The notes below the pieces were generated by a model. That model saw only the letters and a list, made by a program, of their open reading frames with translations, was not told the origin of the DNA and did not search any database. Source: Mesorhizobium sp. L-8-3 (lineage in GTDB: Bacteria > Pseudomonadota > Alphaproteobacteria > Rhizobiales > Rhizobiaceae). From it: a DNA stretch of 64,000 nucleotides. This document shows, piece by piece, positions 49,925 through 58,278 of this stretch. Where the stretch lies: NCBI RefSeq assembly GCF_016756615.1, contig NZ_AP023262.1, positions 7,999,501 through 8,063,500 of the forward strand, given 5' to 3'. Numbering within the stretch: the first letter of the stretch is position 1; every line of letters starts with the position of its first letter. Both the position numbers and the translations under genes were made by a program.

Positions 49925-50136
49925 CCACAAGGGGAGAAGGCTGGAGCCTGGCTTTGCCGGCTCCGCAAATCACCGACCTCGATGATTGGCCGAAGCGTTG
50001 ATGCGGGCGTTCCCTTCTCCCCTTGTGGGAGAAGGTGGCCTCGCGAAGCGAGGTCGGATGAGGGGTCGGCAGCCATCGACATTCGAAATGTAGCGTGCGG
50101 AACTGGGCCAACTGAAAATCCCCGCGTGCTCGCGCC

Positions 50137-50751
50137 TCACCCCTCCAAGCTGCCGCCGAACGAAACGATAAGCTCCTCGGCCATGCGCCGGAAGCGGGCG
50201 CTCGGCCCTTCCAGCCCTTCGCTCTGGCGGCTGATCTTGGCGCCTTCGAGCAGCAGCGCCAGCATGTCGGCCGCGAGTTCCGGCCTGCTGAGCCCTGCCC
50301 CTTTGCAGAGCTCCGCGAGACGGTCGCGATGGGCCTTCTTGGCCTCTTCGATGACGCGCTTGGCCGGATGGTCGCCATCGGCGAGTTCGACCGCCGCATT
50401 GGCCATCTCGCAGCCGCGCTCGCCCGAACGCAGAAAGGCCGCGCCGTGCTCCACCCAGGCCCGAAGCTGCGCTCGCGGGTCGCCGGGATGATCGGTTTCC
50501 AGACCGCACCACCACGCGCTGCCCTCGTCGACGCATTTCTGCATGCATTCGACGATGAGGTGATCCTTCGAGCCGAAATGCCGGTAGAGCGTCATCTTGT
50601 TGGTGTGGGCGGCCTCGGCGATGGCGTCGACGCCGACTCCCTTGATGCCGTGTTGCTGGAACATCTCGCGCGCCGTCACCACGATGCGGTCTCGCGGACG
50701 CAGGGTCGGCTGATCGATCACTTCGTCGTGTTTCACTTTTTGGTCCGCCAT
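50137..50751 (-). CDS. TetR family repressor of the RND efflux operon
   Basis: The 204-residue product has RIVVTAREMFQQHGIKGVGV, then DAIAEAAHTNKMTLYRHFGS (helix-turn-helix ending YRHFGSK). C-terminal segments such as LADGDHPAKRVIEEAKKAHR match TetR_C-type ligand domains. It diverges from the small gene and RND pump genes across a gap that holds two identical-format palindromes at 50766-50806, so it very likely controls both directions. Confidence 0.88.
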   Translation of the reverse strand: MADQKVKHDEVIDQPTLRPRDRIVVTAREMFQQHGIKGVGVDAIAEAAHTNKMTLYRHFGSKDHLIVECMQKCVDEGSAWWCGLETDHPGDPRAQLRAWVEHGAAFLRSGERGCEMANAAVELADGDHPAKRVIEEAKKAHRDRLAELCKGAGLSRPELAADMLALLLEGAKISRQSEGLEGPSARFRRMAEELIVSFGGSLEG

Positions 50752-50765
50752 GGCTTGACCAGGAT

Positions 50766-50806
50766 GTTACCGAGTAGTAACAGTTGCCTTGTTACTTACC
50801 GGTAAC
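50766..50806. promoter_or_regulatory. Two tandem GTTAC-N6-GTAAC operators
   Basis: GTTACCGAGTAGTAAC (50766-50781) and GTTACTTACCGGTAAC (50791-50806) share the same arms and 6-bp spacing. Their centres are 25 bp apart. They lie 15-55 bp upstream of the TetR start and 135-175 bp upstream of the 73-residue gene. This is a strong candidate for TetR binding and autoregulation. Confidence 0.75.
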
Positions 50807-50940
50807 ACCCCTGACAGCGTCCTGTCAAGAACGAGCGTTCAGGGGCCGCGATTTCCGGGAAATCGGGATCGCCCAAGCATAGATGTTGACCCGATCGTAT
50901 CGGACCGCGGACAGGCCGCGATTCCGAAAAAGGAGGATTT

Positions 50941-51162
50941 ATGGCTTCGTTCCACCAGAACCTGACCGTCGACCAGCTTCTGAACGACCCCATGACCCTC
51001 GCGGTCATGCGGGCCGATCGTATCGACCCCGCGGCCTTCCGCGCGATGCTGGCCGGGCAGGCGAAGCGCCTCAGGGAAGCTGAGGCGGCCGCCTACGCCC
51101 TTCCCGCCGGCAGACTGTTCCTACCCGCGCCGTCGCCACTCGACAGCATACGGGCCTTCTGA
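50941..51162 (+). CDS. Small conserved-looking protein leading the RND operon
   Basis: A 73-residue product starting MASFHQNLTVDQLLNDPMTL, with AAAAAGGAGG 6 bp upstream, a very strong ribosome site. It continues AVMRADRIDPAAFRAMLAGQ and ends with a Pro-rich tail. There is no signal peptide or membrane segment. I do not recognise a characterised family. Its place between the repressor and the pump gene (25 bp upstream of the pump) suggests a small regulator or accessory of the efflux operon. Confidence 0.7.
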   Translation: MASFHQNLTVDQLLNDPMTLAVMRADRIDPAAFRAMLAGQAKRLREAEAAAYALPAGRLFLPAPSPLDSIRAF

Positions 51163-51187
51163 CCCGGATACCGAAAGACCCTGACCC

Positions 51188-54100
51188 ATGGTCGATTATT
51201 TCATCCATCGCCCGATCTTTGCATCGGCGATCGCCATCATCATGCTGCTCGCCGGCGGGATCGCCTATTTCCTGTTGCCGGTGTCGCAGTTTCCCGACAT
51301 CTCGCCGCCGCAGGTCGTGGTCAGCGCCAACTATCCCGGCGCCAGCGCGCAGGTCGTCGCCGATACGGTGACGACACCGCTCGAGCAGACGATCAACGGC
51401 GTCGAAGGCATGACCTACATGTCCTCGACCAGCTCGAACGACGGCTCGTCGCGCATTACCGTCACCTTCGACGTGGGCTATCCGCTGACGACGGCGGCCG
51501 TCGACGTGCAGAACCGCGTATCGCAGGCCGCGTCGTCGCTCCCGGCAATCGTCAACCAGGCCGGCGTGACCGTGAACAAGCAGAATCCGAGCTTCACGCT
51601 GATGGTGAACATCACCTCGCCCGACGGCTCGATCGACCTCACCACGCTCAGCAACTACGCCTATCTCCGGATCGCCGATCCGCTGAAACGCGTCACCGGC
51701 GTCGGCGACGTGCAGCTCTTCGGCGAACGCCGCTATTCGATGCGCGTCTGGCTCGACCCGGACAAGCTCGCCAATCTCGGCATCACCGCCGTCGATGTCC
51801 AGAACGCGATCGCCGAACAGAACGTCCAGGTCGCAGCCGGCAAGATCGGCCAGTCGCCGGCTCCATCAGGCACGGCCTTCGAGCTTCAGGTCAACGCGGC
51901 AGGCCGTCTGAGCGACCCCAAGCAGTTCGGCGACATCGTGGTGCGCGCCAATTCCGCGACCGGCTCGCTGGTGCGCCTGCGCGACGTCGCGCGCATAGAG
52001 CTCGGCGCGCTGCTCTACAATTCGACCGTCTTCGACAACGAGAAACCCACCGTCATCCTCGCTGTCTTCCAGATGCCGGGATCGAACGCCCTGGAGCTCC
52101 AGAGGAACGTCGTTGCAAAGATGGAGGAACTGTCGGCGCAATTCCCGAAGGGCATCGCCTATTCGATCCATTACGACACGACCCGTTTCGTGTCCGCGGC
52201 CATGGAAGACGTGGTCAAGACCCTGCTCGAGGCGCTCGTGCTCGTCGTCGCCGTCGTCTTCATCTTCCTGCAGAGCTGGCGCACCACCATCATCCCTGTT
52301 ATCGCCATCCCGGTCTCGCTGATCGCCACGCTGACGGTCATGCTGATGCTGGGCTTCTCGCTCAACATGCTGTCCCTGCTCGGCATGGTGCTCGCCATCG
52401 GCCTGGTCGTCGACGACGCCATCGTCGTCGTCGAGAATGTCGAACGGCAGCTGGAGGCCGGGCATCCGCCCCTCGAAGCCGCGCGGCGCGCCATGAAGGA
52501 GGTGACTGGCCCGATCATCGCCACGACGGCCGTGCTGATGGCGGTGTTCATCCCGGTGGCCTTCATCCCCGGCGTCACCGGCCAGCTCTACAACCAGTTC
52601 GCGCTGACCGTGGCGATCTCCGTCGGTATCTCGGCCTTCAACTCGCTGACCTTGAGCCCGGCGCTCTCCGCCGCCTTCCTGCGCCATCGGCCGCCGTCCA
52701 GCTTCTTCCTCTATCGCTGGTTCAACAACGGCTTCGCCAGGCTGTCCCACGCCTATGCGTCGTCGGTGCGCGGCCTGATCCGGCTGCGTTGGGCCGTGCT
52801 CGGCGTGTTCGCGGTGCTCGTCGCGGCGACCTATCTGGTTTCGACGCGCATTCCCTCGGCCTTCCTGCCGGTCGAGGACCAGGGCTACTTCTTCGCCATC
52901 GTGCAATTGCCCGACGGCGCGTCGCTGGAACGCACCGACGCGGTCGCCAACAAGGTGCGCGATGAGCTTCTCGCCACGCCTGGCGTCGGAAATGTGATGT
53001 CGGTCAGCGGCTTCAATTTCCTGACCTTCGCCAACCAGTCGAACTCGGCGGCGCTGTTCGCCATCCTGAAGCCCTGGAGCGAGCGCGGCCCCGGCCAGAG
53101 CGCGACCGATATCGTCGATGCGGTCCGGCCGAAGCTGTTCGGCATGCCCGATGCGATCGTGCTCGCCTTCGAGCCCCCGTCCATCCAGGGTCTCGGAACG
53201 ACCGGCGGCTTCGAGTTCCAGGTCGAGGACCTGACCGGGCGCGGCGCCGAGGCGGTCAACGAGGCCACGCAGGCCCTGCTGGCCGAGGCGCGCAAGCAGC
53301 CCGAGCTCAACCCGCAGACGCTGTTCACGACCTTCTCGACTTCGACGCCGCAATACAGCTACGACCTCGACCGCAACAAGGCGAAGCTGCTCGGGCTCAA
53401 CCTGCCTGATGTCTTCAACACGCTGCAGATCTATCTGGGCTCACTCTATGTGAACGACTTCAACCTGTTCGGCCGCACTTTCCGCGTCACGCTTCAGGCC
53501 GAGCAGGATGCACGCGCCCAGGCGTCCGACCTCACCCGCCTCTATGTCCGCAACGCTTCGGGCGAGATGGTGCCGCTGTCGACGCTCGGCAACGTAAAGC
53601 CCATCGTCGGGCCGGAGACGGTGACGCATTACAACAACTACGGCTCGGCGCTCATCAACGGCGCGGCCGCGCCGGGCTACAGCTCCGGCCAGGCCATCGA
53701 GGCCATGCAACGCGCGGCCGCCACGGCCCTGCCGCAGGGCTTCGGCTATGAATGGACAGGCATCACCTATCAGGAACTCAGGGCGGGATCGGTCGCAATC
53801 GCGGTGTTCGCGCTGGCCATCGTCTTCGTCTTCCTGATCCTGGCCGCCCAGTATGAGAGCTGGTCGATGCCCTTCATGGTGCTGCTGTCGGTGCCGACCG
53901 CCCTGTTCGGCGCGCTGCTGGCGATCTGGCTGCGCGGCATGGAGATGGACGTCTACTCGCAGATCGGCTTCGTCATGCTCATCGGGCTGGCGGCCAAGAA
54001 CGCCATCCTGATCGTCGAATTCGCCAAGCATCTGCGCGAGCAGGGCATGAGCATCGTCGAAGCGGCGATGGAGGCCGGAAGGCTGCGGCTGCGCCCGATC

Positions 54101-54340
54101 CTGATGACGGCCTTCGCCTTCATCCTCGGGGTCGTTCCGCTGATGCTGGCGACCGGCGCCGGGGCGGCAAGCCGCCAGTCGCTCGGCACGGCCGTGTTTG
54201 GCGGCATGCTTGCGGCAACGATCCTCACGCTCGCCTTCGTGCCGGTCTTCTACGCCGTGATCGAGCGCTGGCGCGAACGCAAGTCCGCGCCCGAAACCCA
54301 CACGACGACGGCGGTCTCCCACGCCGAAGCGGCCGAATGA
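51188..54340 (+). CDS. RND multidrug efflux pump, AcrB/MexB-like (HAE1)
   Basis: This 1050-residue inner-membrane pump begins MVDYFIHRPIFASAIAIIML, typical of HAE1 transporters, and has the usual twelve-segment plan with two large periplasmic loops. SLLGMVLAIGLVVDDAIVVV in membrane segment 4 carries the paired aspartates of the proton relay, and QIGFVMLIGLAAKNAILIVE in the second half includes the relay lysine. It exports hydrophobic drugs using the proton gradient, with an adaptor and an outer-membrane channel. No channel gene is encoded next to it. The pump precedes the adaptor, the reverse of the usual acrAB order. Confidence 0.93.
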   Translation: MVDYFIHRPIFASAIAIIMLLAGGIAYFLLPVSQFPDISPPQVVVSANYPGASAQVVADTVTTPLEQTINGVEGMTYMSSTSSNDGSSRITVTFDVGYPLTTAAVDVQNRVSQAASSLPAIVNQAGVTVNKQNPSFTLMVNITSPDGSIDLTTLSNYAYLRIADPLKRVTGVGDVQLFGERRYSMRVWLDPDKLANLGITAVDVQNAIAEQNVQVAAGKIGQSPAPSGTAFELQVNAAGRLSDPKQFGDIVVRANSATGSLVRLRDVARIELGALLYNSTVFDNEKPTVILAVFQMPGSNALELQRNVVAKMEELSAQFPKGIAYSIHYDTTRFVSAAMEDVVKTLLEALVLVVAVVFIFLQSWRTTIIPVIAIPVSLIATLTVMLMLGFSLNMLSLLGMVLAIGLVVDDAIVVVENVERQLEAGHPPLEAARRAMKEVTGPIIATTAVLMAVFIPVAFIPGVTGQLYNQFALTVAISVGISAFNSLTLSPALSAAFLRHRPPSSFFLYRWFNNGFARLSHAYASSVRGLIRLRWAVLGVFAVLVAATYLVSTRIPSAFLPVEDQGYFFAIVQLPDGASLERTDAVANKVRDELLATPGVGNVMSVSGFNFLTFANQSNSAALFAILKPWSERGPGQSATDIVDAVRPKLFGMPDAIVLAFEPPSIQGLGTTGGFEFQVEDLTGRGAEAVNEATQALLAEARKQPELNPQTLFTTFSTSTPQYSYDLDRNKAKLLGLNLPDVFNTLQIYLGSLYVNDFNLFGRTFRVTLQAEQDARAQASDLTRLYVRNASGEMVPLSTLGNVKPIVGPETVTHYNNYGSALINGAAAPGYSSGQAIEAMQRAAATALPQGFGYEWTGITYQELRAGSVAIAVFALAIVFVFLILAAQYESWSMPFMVLLSVPTALFGALLAIWLRGMEMDVYSQIGFVMLIGLAAKNAILIVEFAKHLREQGMSIVEAAMEAGRLRLRPILMTAFAFILGVVPLMLATGAGAASRQSLGTAVFGGMLAATILTLAFVPVFYAVIERWRERKSAPETHTTTAVSHAEAAE

Positions 54341-54354
54341 CAAGGAAAGAACCC

Positions 54355-55521
54355 ATGCGATACTGGAAAACCACGACAGCCGTCGCCCTCATCGCGGCCA
54401 CCGCTCTGTTCGTCCATGCCAATGGCGGGCCGGAGATTCTCTTCGATGTGCTGAGCAAGCCGGCCGGGGCCGCCGTCGCCCCGGCCGCTCCGCAGGCCAT
54501 GCCGGTGCCCGTGACGTCGGTGGTCAAGAAGACCCTCCCCCTCTATCTCGACTACACGGCGCGAACGGAAGCCATCCGCAGCGTCGCCCTGCAGGCGAAG
54601 GTCTCCGGCTACATCGTCGACCAGCCCGCGGCCGACGGCGCCGACGTCGGGCAGGGCGACCTGCTCTACCTCATCGACCAGCGCGACTATCAGGTCGCGC
54701 TCGACCGGGTGAAGGCGCAGATGGATCGCGACGTGGCCTCGCTCGAATACACCAAGGCCAACCTGACCCGGGGCTCGGACCTGTCGAAGACCGGCTTCCT
54801 GTCGAAGGACGGCTTCGAGCAGCGCAGCAGCGCCGTGGAACAGAGCGAGGCCGTCGTCGCCGCGGACAAGGCGGCAGTGGCCGAGGCTCGGCTCAATCTC
54901 GGCTACACCGAGATCCGCGCCCCCTTCGACGGACGCCTCGGACGCAACCAGGCACCTGTCGGCACCCTCGCGGGCGCCGGCGGCACGACCCTCAACACGC
55001 TGGTGCAGGTCAGCCCGATCTATGTGACCTTCTCGCCGAGCGAGACCGATCTCGCCTTGCTTCGCCGGGCCAAGGCCGCCGGTCCGGTCGCCGCCGAGGT
55101 CACGGTGCCGGGAGACCCATCCGCCCCGCGAAGGGGCGAATTGACCTTCATCGACAACAGGGTCGACCCCGCCACGGGGACCATCGTCGCGCGAGCCACC
55201 ATCGCCAACGCCGATCGCGCGCTGCTGCCCGGCCAGTATGTGAACATCCGGCTGCTGGTCGGCGAGCAACCCGACAGCCTTCTGGTGCCGCAGGTCGCGC
55301 TCGGCTCCAGCCAGCTCGGCAAATATGTCTATGTGGTCGACGCCGGAAACACCGTGGGGATGCGCATGGTCGAGCTCGGCCAGACCGACGGCGAACTGGT
55401 CGCGATCGTCAAGGGCATCCAGGAAGGCGACCGGATCATCAGCGGCAACCTGCAGAAGATCGGCCCCGGAATGCCGGTCGAGCCCCAGCCCGTTCAGACA
55501 GCCGCCGCGCCTGCCTCCTGA
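54355..55521 (+). CDS. RND efflux periplasmic adaptor (membrane fusion protein)
   Basis: I place the start at MRYWKTTTAVALIAATALFV (54355), with AAGGAAAG 6 bp upstream. An ATG at 54337 overlapping the pump stop is also possible. The 388-residue product has a membrane anchor or signal segment, the lipoyl halves (VALQAKVSGYIVDQPAADGA; IRAPFDGRLGRNQAPVGTLA), a coiled-coil hairpin between them (about 110-165) and a beta-barrel region (VQVSPIYVTFSPSETDLALL). It links the pump to an outer-membrane channel. The tail is Pro/Ala-rich. Confidence 0.9.
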   Translation: MRYWKTTTAVALIAATALFVHANGGPEILFDVLSKPAGAAVAPAAPQAMPVPVTSVVKKTLPLYLDYTARTEAIRSVALQAKVSGYIVDQPAADGADVGQGDLLYLIDQRDYQVALDRVKAQMDRDVASLEYTKANLTRGSDLSKTGFLSKDGFEQRSSAVEQSEAVVAADKAAVAEARLNLGYTEIRAPFDGRLGRNQAPVGTLAGAGGTTLNTLVQVSPIYVTFSPSETDLALLRRAKAAGPVAAEVTVPGDPSAPRRGELTFIDNRVDPATGTIVARATIANADRALLPGQYVNIRLLVGEQPDSLLVPQVALGSSQLGKYVYVVDAGNTVGMRMVELGQTDGELVAIVKGIQEGDRIISGNLQKIGPGMPVEPQPVQTAAAPAS

Positions 55522-55671
55522 CCTCCCGGGTGACAGCGGCCGCCGCCCGCCGGGACCGGCGGGCGGCCTCTTCATCGGTCAGCATGTTCGTACGACCGAA
55601 CAATTCCTTGTCCTGCCGGAGCCTTGGTGCTTTGTTGCCCTCCGTATCGACGGACAGACGGGAGCGAAAGC

Positions 55672-56127
55672 ATGACGAAGCTGGATGGCGGCTGCCGTTG
55701 CGGACAGGTTCGCTTCAGGGTGACCGCCCTGCCGCTGGTGGCGATGGCCTGCCACTGCACCGGTTGCCAGCGCATGACGGGCAGCGCCTTTTCCCTCAGC
55801 GCGGCGATCCCGAGCGACGGCTTCGCCGTCGTCGAGGGCGAGCCCGTGATCGGCGGGCTGCACGGCGCGACGCGGCACTACTTCTGCCCGCACTGCATGA
55901 GCTGGCTGTTCACCCGCCCGGAGGGCATCGACTGGTTCGTCAACATCCGCACCACGATGCTCGACGAGCCCGCCCGCTTCCCGCCCTTCATCGAAACCTT
56001 CACCAGCGAGAAGCTGCCCTGGGCGACGACCTCTGCCAAACACAGCTTCGAGACCTATCCGCCCTTCGAGGCCTATGAGGAACTGACCAGGGAGTACGCG
56101 CAATCCCTGGCCGGAAACGCAGACTGA
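55672..56127 (+). CDS. GFA/CENP-V family zinc-binding protein
   Basis: A 151-residue protein of the glutathione-dependent formaldehyde-activating fold. Zinc ligands are in GGCRCGQVRFRV (CxC), MACHCTGCQRMTGSAFSL (CxxC) and HYFCPHCMSWLFTRP (CxxC). Some members add glutathione to formaldehyde, but many have unknown substrates. Start MTKLDGGCRCG at 55672 has GGGAGCGAAAG upstream. A second member lies on the opposite strand 317 bp away. Confidence 0.87.
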   Translation: MTKLDGGCRCGQVRFRVTALPLVAMACHCTGCQRMTGSAFSLSAAIPSDGFAVVEGEPVIGGLHGATRHYFCPHCMSWLFTRPEGIDWFVNIRTTMLDEPARFPPFIETFTSEKLPWATTSAKHSFETYPPFEAYEELTREYAQSLAGNAD

Positions 56128-56444
56128 CGGGTACGGCGGATCGAGAATCGATGGCTCGATGTCAGGTCGGCGGAACAATGGAGCGGCAGGGACTGCTCAT
56201 CAATTCTTGCTGACCACCCTGTCACGCGATTGACTTTTTTCCCCCGCAACCGGATTGTTGACGTCTCATCTCACTTTCGGAGATTTCTGCCCGCTCGGTG
56301 CCGGAGTGCCGCGAGAAGCAGCTTTTCTGCCGACCTCGTGTCAAGGTGCGCGAACGGGCCTCGTCCTGCAAAAATCCAGTTGTTTACAGGACGCGCACCC
56401 CTGCCCCCGGGGATCAGGCTGGCAGCGGACGCCGTCCGTTGCGG
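56128..56444. other. Gap between the two convergent GFA-family genes
   Basis: Plus-strand frames across this gap lack any family pattern. I see no repeat or clear terminator; the sequence is less GC-rich near 56200-56260. Confidence 0.4.
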
Positions 56445-56849
56445 TCAGTCCGGATCCCTCTCGAACGTCACCGATCCCGGCGGTAGTCGAACCCAGGGAT
56501 GCCTGCGGCTGTCGTAGACGGAGACGGTCGGTGGCTGAAAGCCCGGGTCCGCCAATGCGCCGACCGCGACACTCACCGTATCGTCATTGCCTTCCTCGGT
56601 GTGGAAGACCGTCGTTCCGCAGATTGGGCAGAACCGGAAGACGAAGCGGGCGCCCATGTCCCCGACGCGGACATATTCCGTGGCGGCACCGTAGACCTTG
56701 AAGGGCGCCGGGAAGCTGGCAAGCGCGGCGAACACGCTGCCAGTCCGCCTCTGGCAGGCGAGGCAGTGGCAGATGCCGACGCCCAGAGGCTCGCCACCGA
56801 CTTCGATTCGCAAGCCTCCGCAGGAGCAGGACGCTGTTCTGGACGGCAT
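56445..56849 (-). CDS. GFA/CENP-V family zinc-binding protein (second)
   Basis: This 134-residue product (start MPSRTASCSCGGLRIEVGGE at 56849) has CSCGGL (CxC), GICHCLACQRRTGSVFAALA (CxxC) and FRFCPICGTTVFHTEEGND (CxxC), the GFA zinc sites. It is only distantly similar to the neighbouring member, so the pair is probably not a recent duplication. The substrate is unknown. Confidence 0.87.
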   Translation of the reverse strand: MPSRTASCSCGGLRIEVGGEPLGVGICHCLACQRRTGSVFAALASFPAPFKVYGAATEYVRVGDMGARFVFRFCPICGTTVFHTEEGNDDTVSVAVGALADPGFQPPTVSVYDSRRHPWVRLPPGSVTFERDPD

Positions 56850-57003
56850 CGGACACCTCCACCCGTAGCAACGTGGATCGCATGAACATGCGGGCGACCG
56901 TCCGGACGGACCGGCGGCAGCCAGCGAGGTCAGGTAAGCCTGTAATGCCGAGGCTTTCAACAGGCCATCGCGTATGGTCCGGGGGCTTGAACCGAGATAC
57001 AGC

Positions 57004-58275
57004 CTATCCGGCGGGATCGTCGAGCAACCGCTTCGACCGTGTCTTTGGCCCTGGCCCGCGCATGTAGTACATTTCGGGGCGGTACGAATTCCGACCCGAT
57101 ATCATCGACCGGATCGATGTCATCCAATGGCCGGCGGCGGCCTTGGACGAAGGACTATGGCCGCTGGCGGACGGCACCGACGAAGCGGACGAAAAGCTGC
57201 CTCGGCCCGTGACGGGTTCGTCATATCCGAGTCTTTGCCCCGTCGCGGGATCGAAGTAGTGGAGATGTCCGGCGCGCGGCATCAACCGGATGCGATCTCC
57301 GCTCTTCAGGCGAAGCCGCTCGCGAACAAGGCAGTTCAGCGTCGCCTCCCCGAGCCTCGTCACGATAAGCATCTCGGACCCCGTCTGCTCCACGACCACG
57401 ACCTCAACCTCCGCACCGTCGGGGTGGATGTCGAAATGCTCGGGACGGACACCGAGCACAACCTCGCGATCGCCGAAGGCTTGCATATCCTCGGCGGTGA
57501 AGATGGGGCCGCCGTCCGCCATGAACCGACCGTCGCGCAAGGCGCCGGTGACGAAGTTCATCGCGGGCGAGCCGATGAAGCCGGCGACGAACATGTTCGC
57601 CGGGCGGTCGTAGAGGTCGAGCGGACTGCCCACCTGCTCGATGATGCCGTCGCGCATCACCACGATCTTGTCCGCCATGGTCATGGCTTCGATCTGGTCG
57701 TGGGTGACATAGACCGTGGTCGTCTTCAGCCGCTGATGCAGCGCCTTGATCTCGACGCGCATCTGGACACGGAGTTTCGCATCGAGATTGGAGAGCGGCT
57801 CATCGAAAAGAAACACCTTGGGGTCACGCACGATGGCGCGGCCCATGGCGACGCGTTGCCGCTGCCCGCCGGAAAGCTGCTTCGGAAGGCGCTGGAGAAG
57901 CGCCTGCAGGCCGAGTATCTCGGCTGCCGCAGCAACCCGGCGCTCGATCTCCGCTGCCGGCCTTCCAGCGAGCTTCAACGAGAAGCCCATGTTCCTGGCC
58001 ACGGTCATGTGCGGATAGAGCGCATAGTTCTGGAAGACCATCGCGACATCGCGCTCGCGCGGGGCGACATCGCTGACGACCCGGTCGCCGATCACGATGT
58101 CGCCGTCCGTCAGCCCCTCCAGGCCGGCAATTATGCGAAGCAGCGTCGACTTTCCGCAGCCGGACGGACCGACCAGCGCAACGAACTCGCCATCGGCGAC
58201 CTCCACGTCGACGCCTCGCAGGACGTTCACCGCACCGAAGGATTTTCTCGCATTGCAAATGGATACGGGCGCCAT
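57004..58275 (-). CDS. ABC sugar importer ATPase (MalK/UgpC-like) with C-terminal extension
   Basis: The 423-residue product has all ATPase motifs: LVGPSGCGKSTLLRIIAGLE, LPKQLSGGQRQRVAMGRAIV, KVFLFDEPLSNLDAKLRVQM and TTVYVTHDQIEAMTMADKIV. A regulatory TOBE region follows (VVLGVRPEHFDIHPDGAEVE; LHYFDPATGQRLGYDEP). Family members normally end about there (350-365 residues). Here about 60 more residues follow, Ser/Pro-rich (SFSSASSVPSASGHSPSSK), which suggests a lost stop codon or a rearranged 3' end. It is the last gene of the minus-strand sulfatase operon. Confidence 0.87.
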   Translation of the reverse strand: MAPVSICNARKSFGAVNVLRGVDVEVADGEFVALVGPSGCGKSTLLRIIAGLEGLTDGDIVIGDRVVSDVAPRERDVAMVFQNYALYPHMTVARNMGFSLKLAGRPAAEIERRVAAAAEILGLQALLQRLPKQLSGGQRQRVAMGRAIVRDPKVFLFDEPLSNLDAKLRVQMRVEIKALHQRLKTTTVYVTHDQIEAMTMADKIVVMRDGIIEQVGSPLDLYDRPANMFVAGFIGSPAMNFVTGALRDGRFMADGGPIFTAEDMQAFGDREVVLGVRPEHFDIHPDGAEVEVVVVEQTGSEMLIVTRLGEATLNCLVRERLRLKSGDRIRLMPRAGHLHYFDPATGQRLGYDEPVTGRGSFSSASSVPSASGHSPSSKAAAGHWMTSIRSMISGRNSYRPEMYYMRGPGPKTRSKRLLDDPAG

Positions 58276-58278
58276 GTC

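Larger units (their letters stand above)
48229..50066. repeat. CTCATCCGACC-family palindrome split by the IS1182-type element
   Basis: The left part (48229-48276) has GCTCATCCGACCTCGCCC and GCCACCTTCTCCCAC. The right part (49925-50066) begins CCACAAGGGGAGAAGGCTGG and ends TGGCCTCGCGAAGCGAGG and TCGGATGAGGGG. Removing 48277-49924 and one CCAC copy rebuilds CTTCTCCCACAAGGGGAGAA, the normal core of this repeat. The 70 bp from 50067 to the TetR gene end hold nothing recognisable. Confidence 0.85.

Noticed and set aside
48225..50399. Minus-strand open frame of 724 codons
   Set aside because: It crosses the IS1182-type element, a palindrome and the TetR gene in the wrong frame; it is not a real gene.
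55522..55671. GC-rich hairpin GGCCGCCGCCCGCC...GGCGGGCGGCC after the adaptor gene as a Rho-independent terminator
   Set aside because: A GC-rich inverted repeat is visible near 55539-55568, but no T-run follows, so I do not list it as a terminator.
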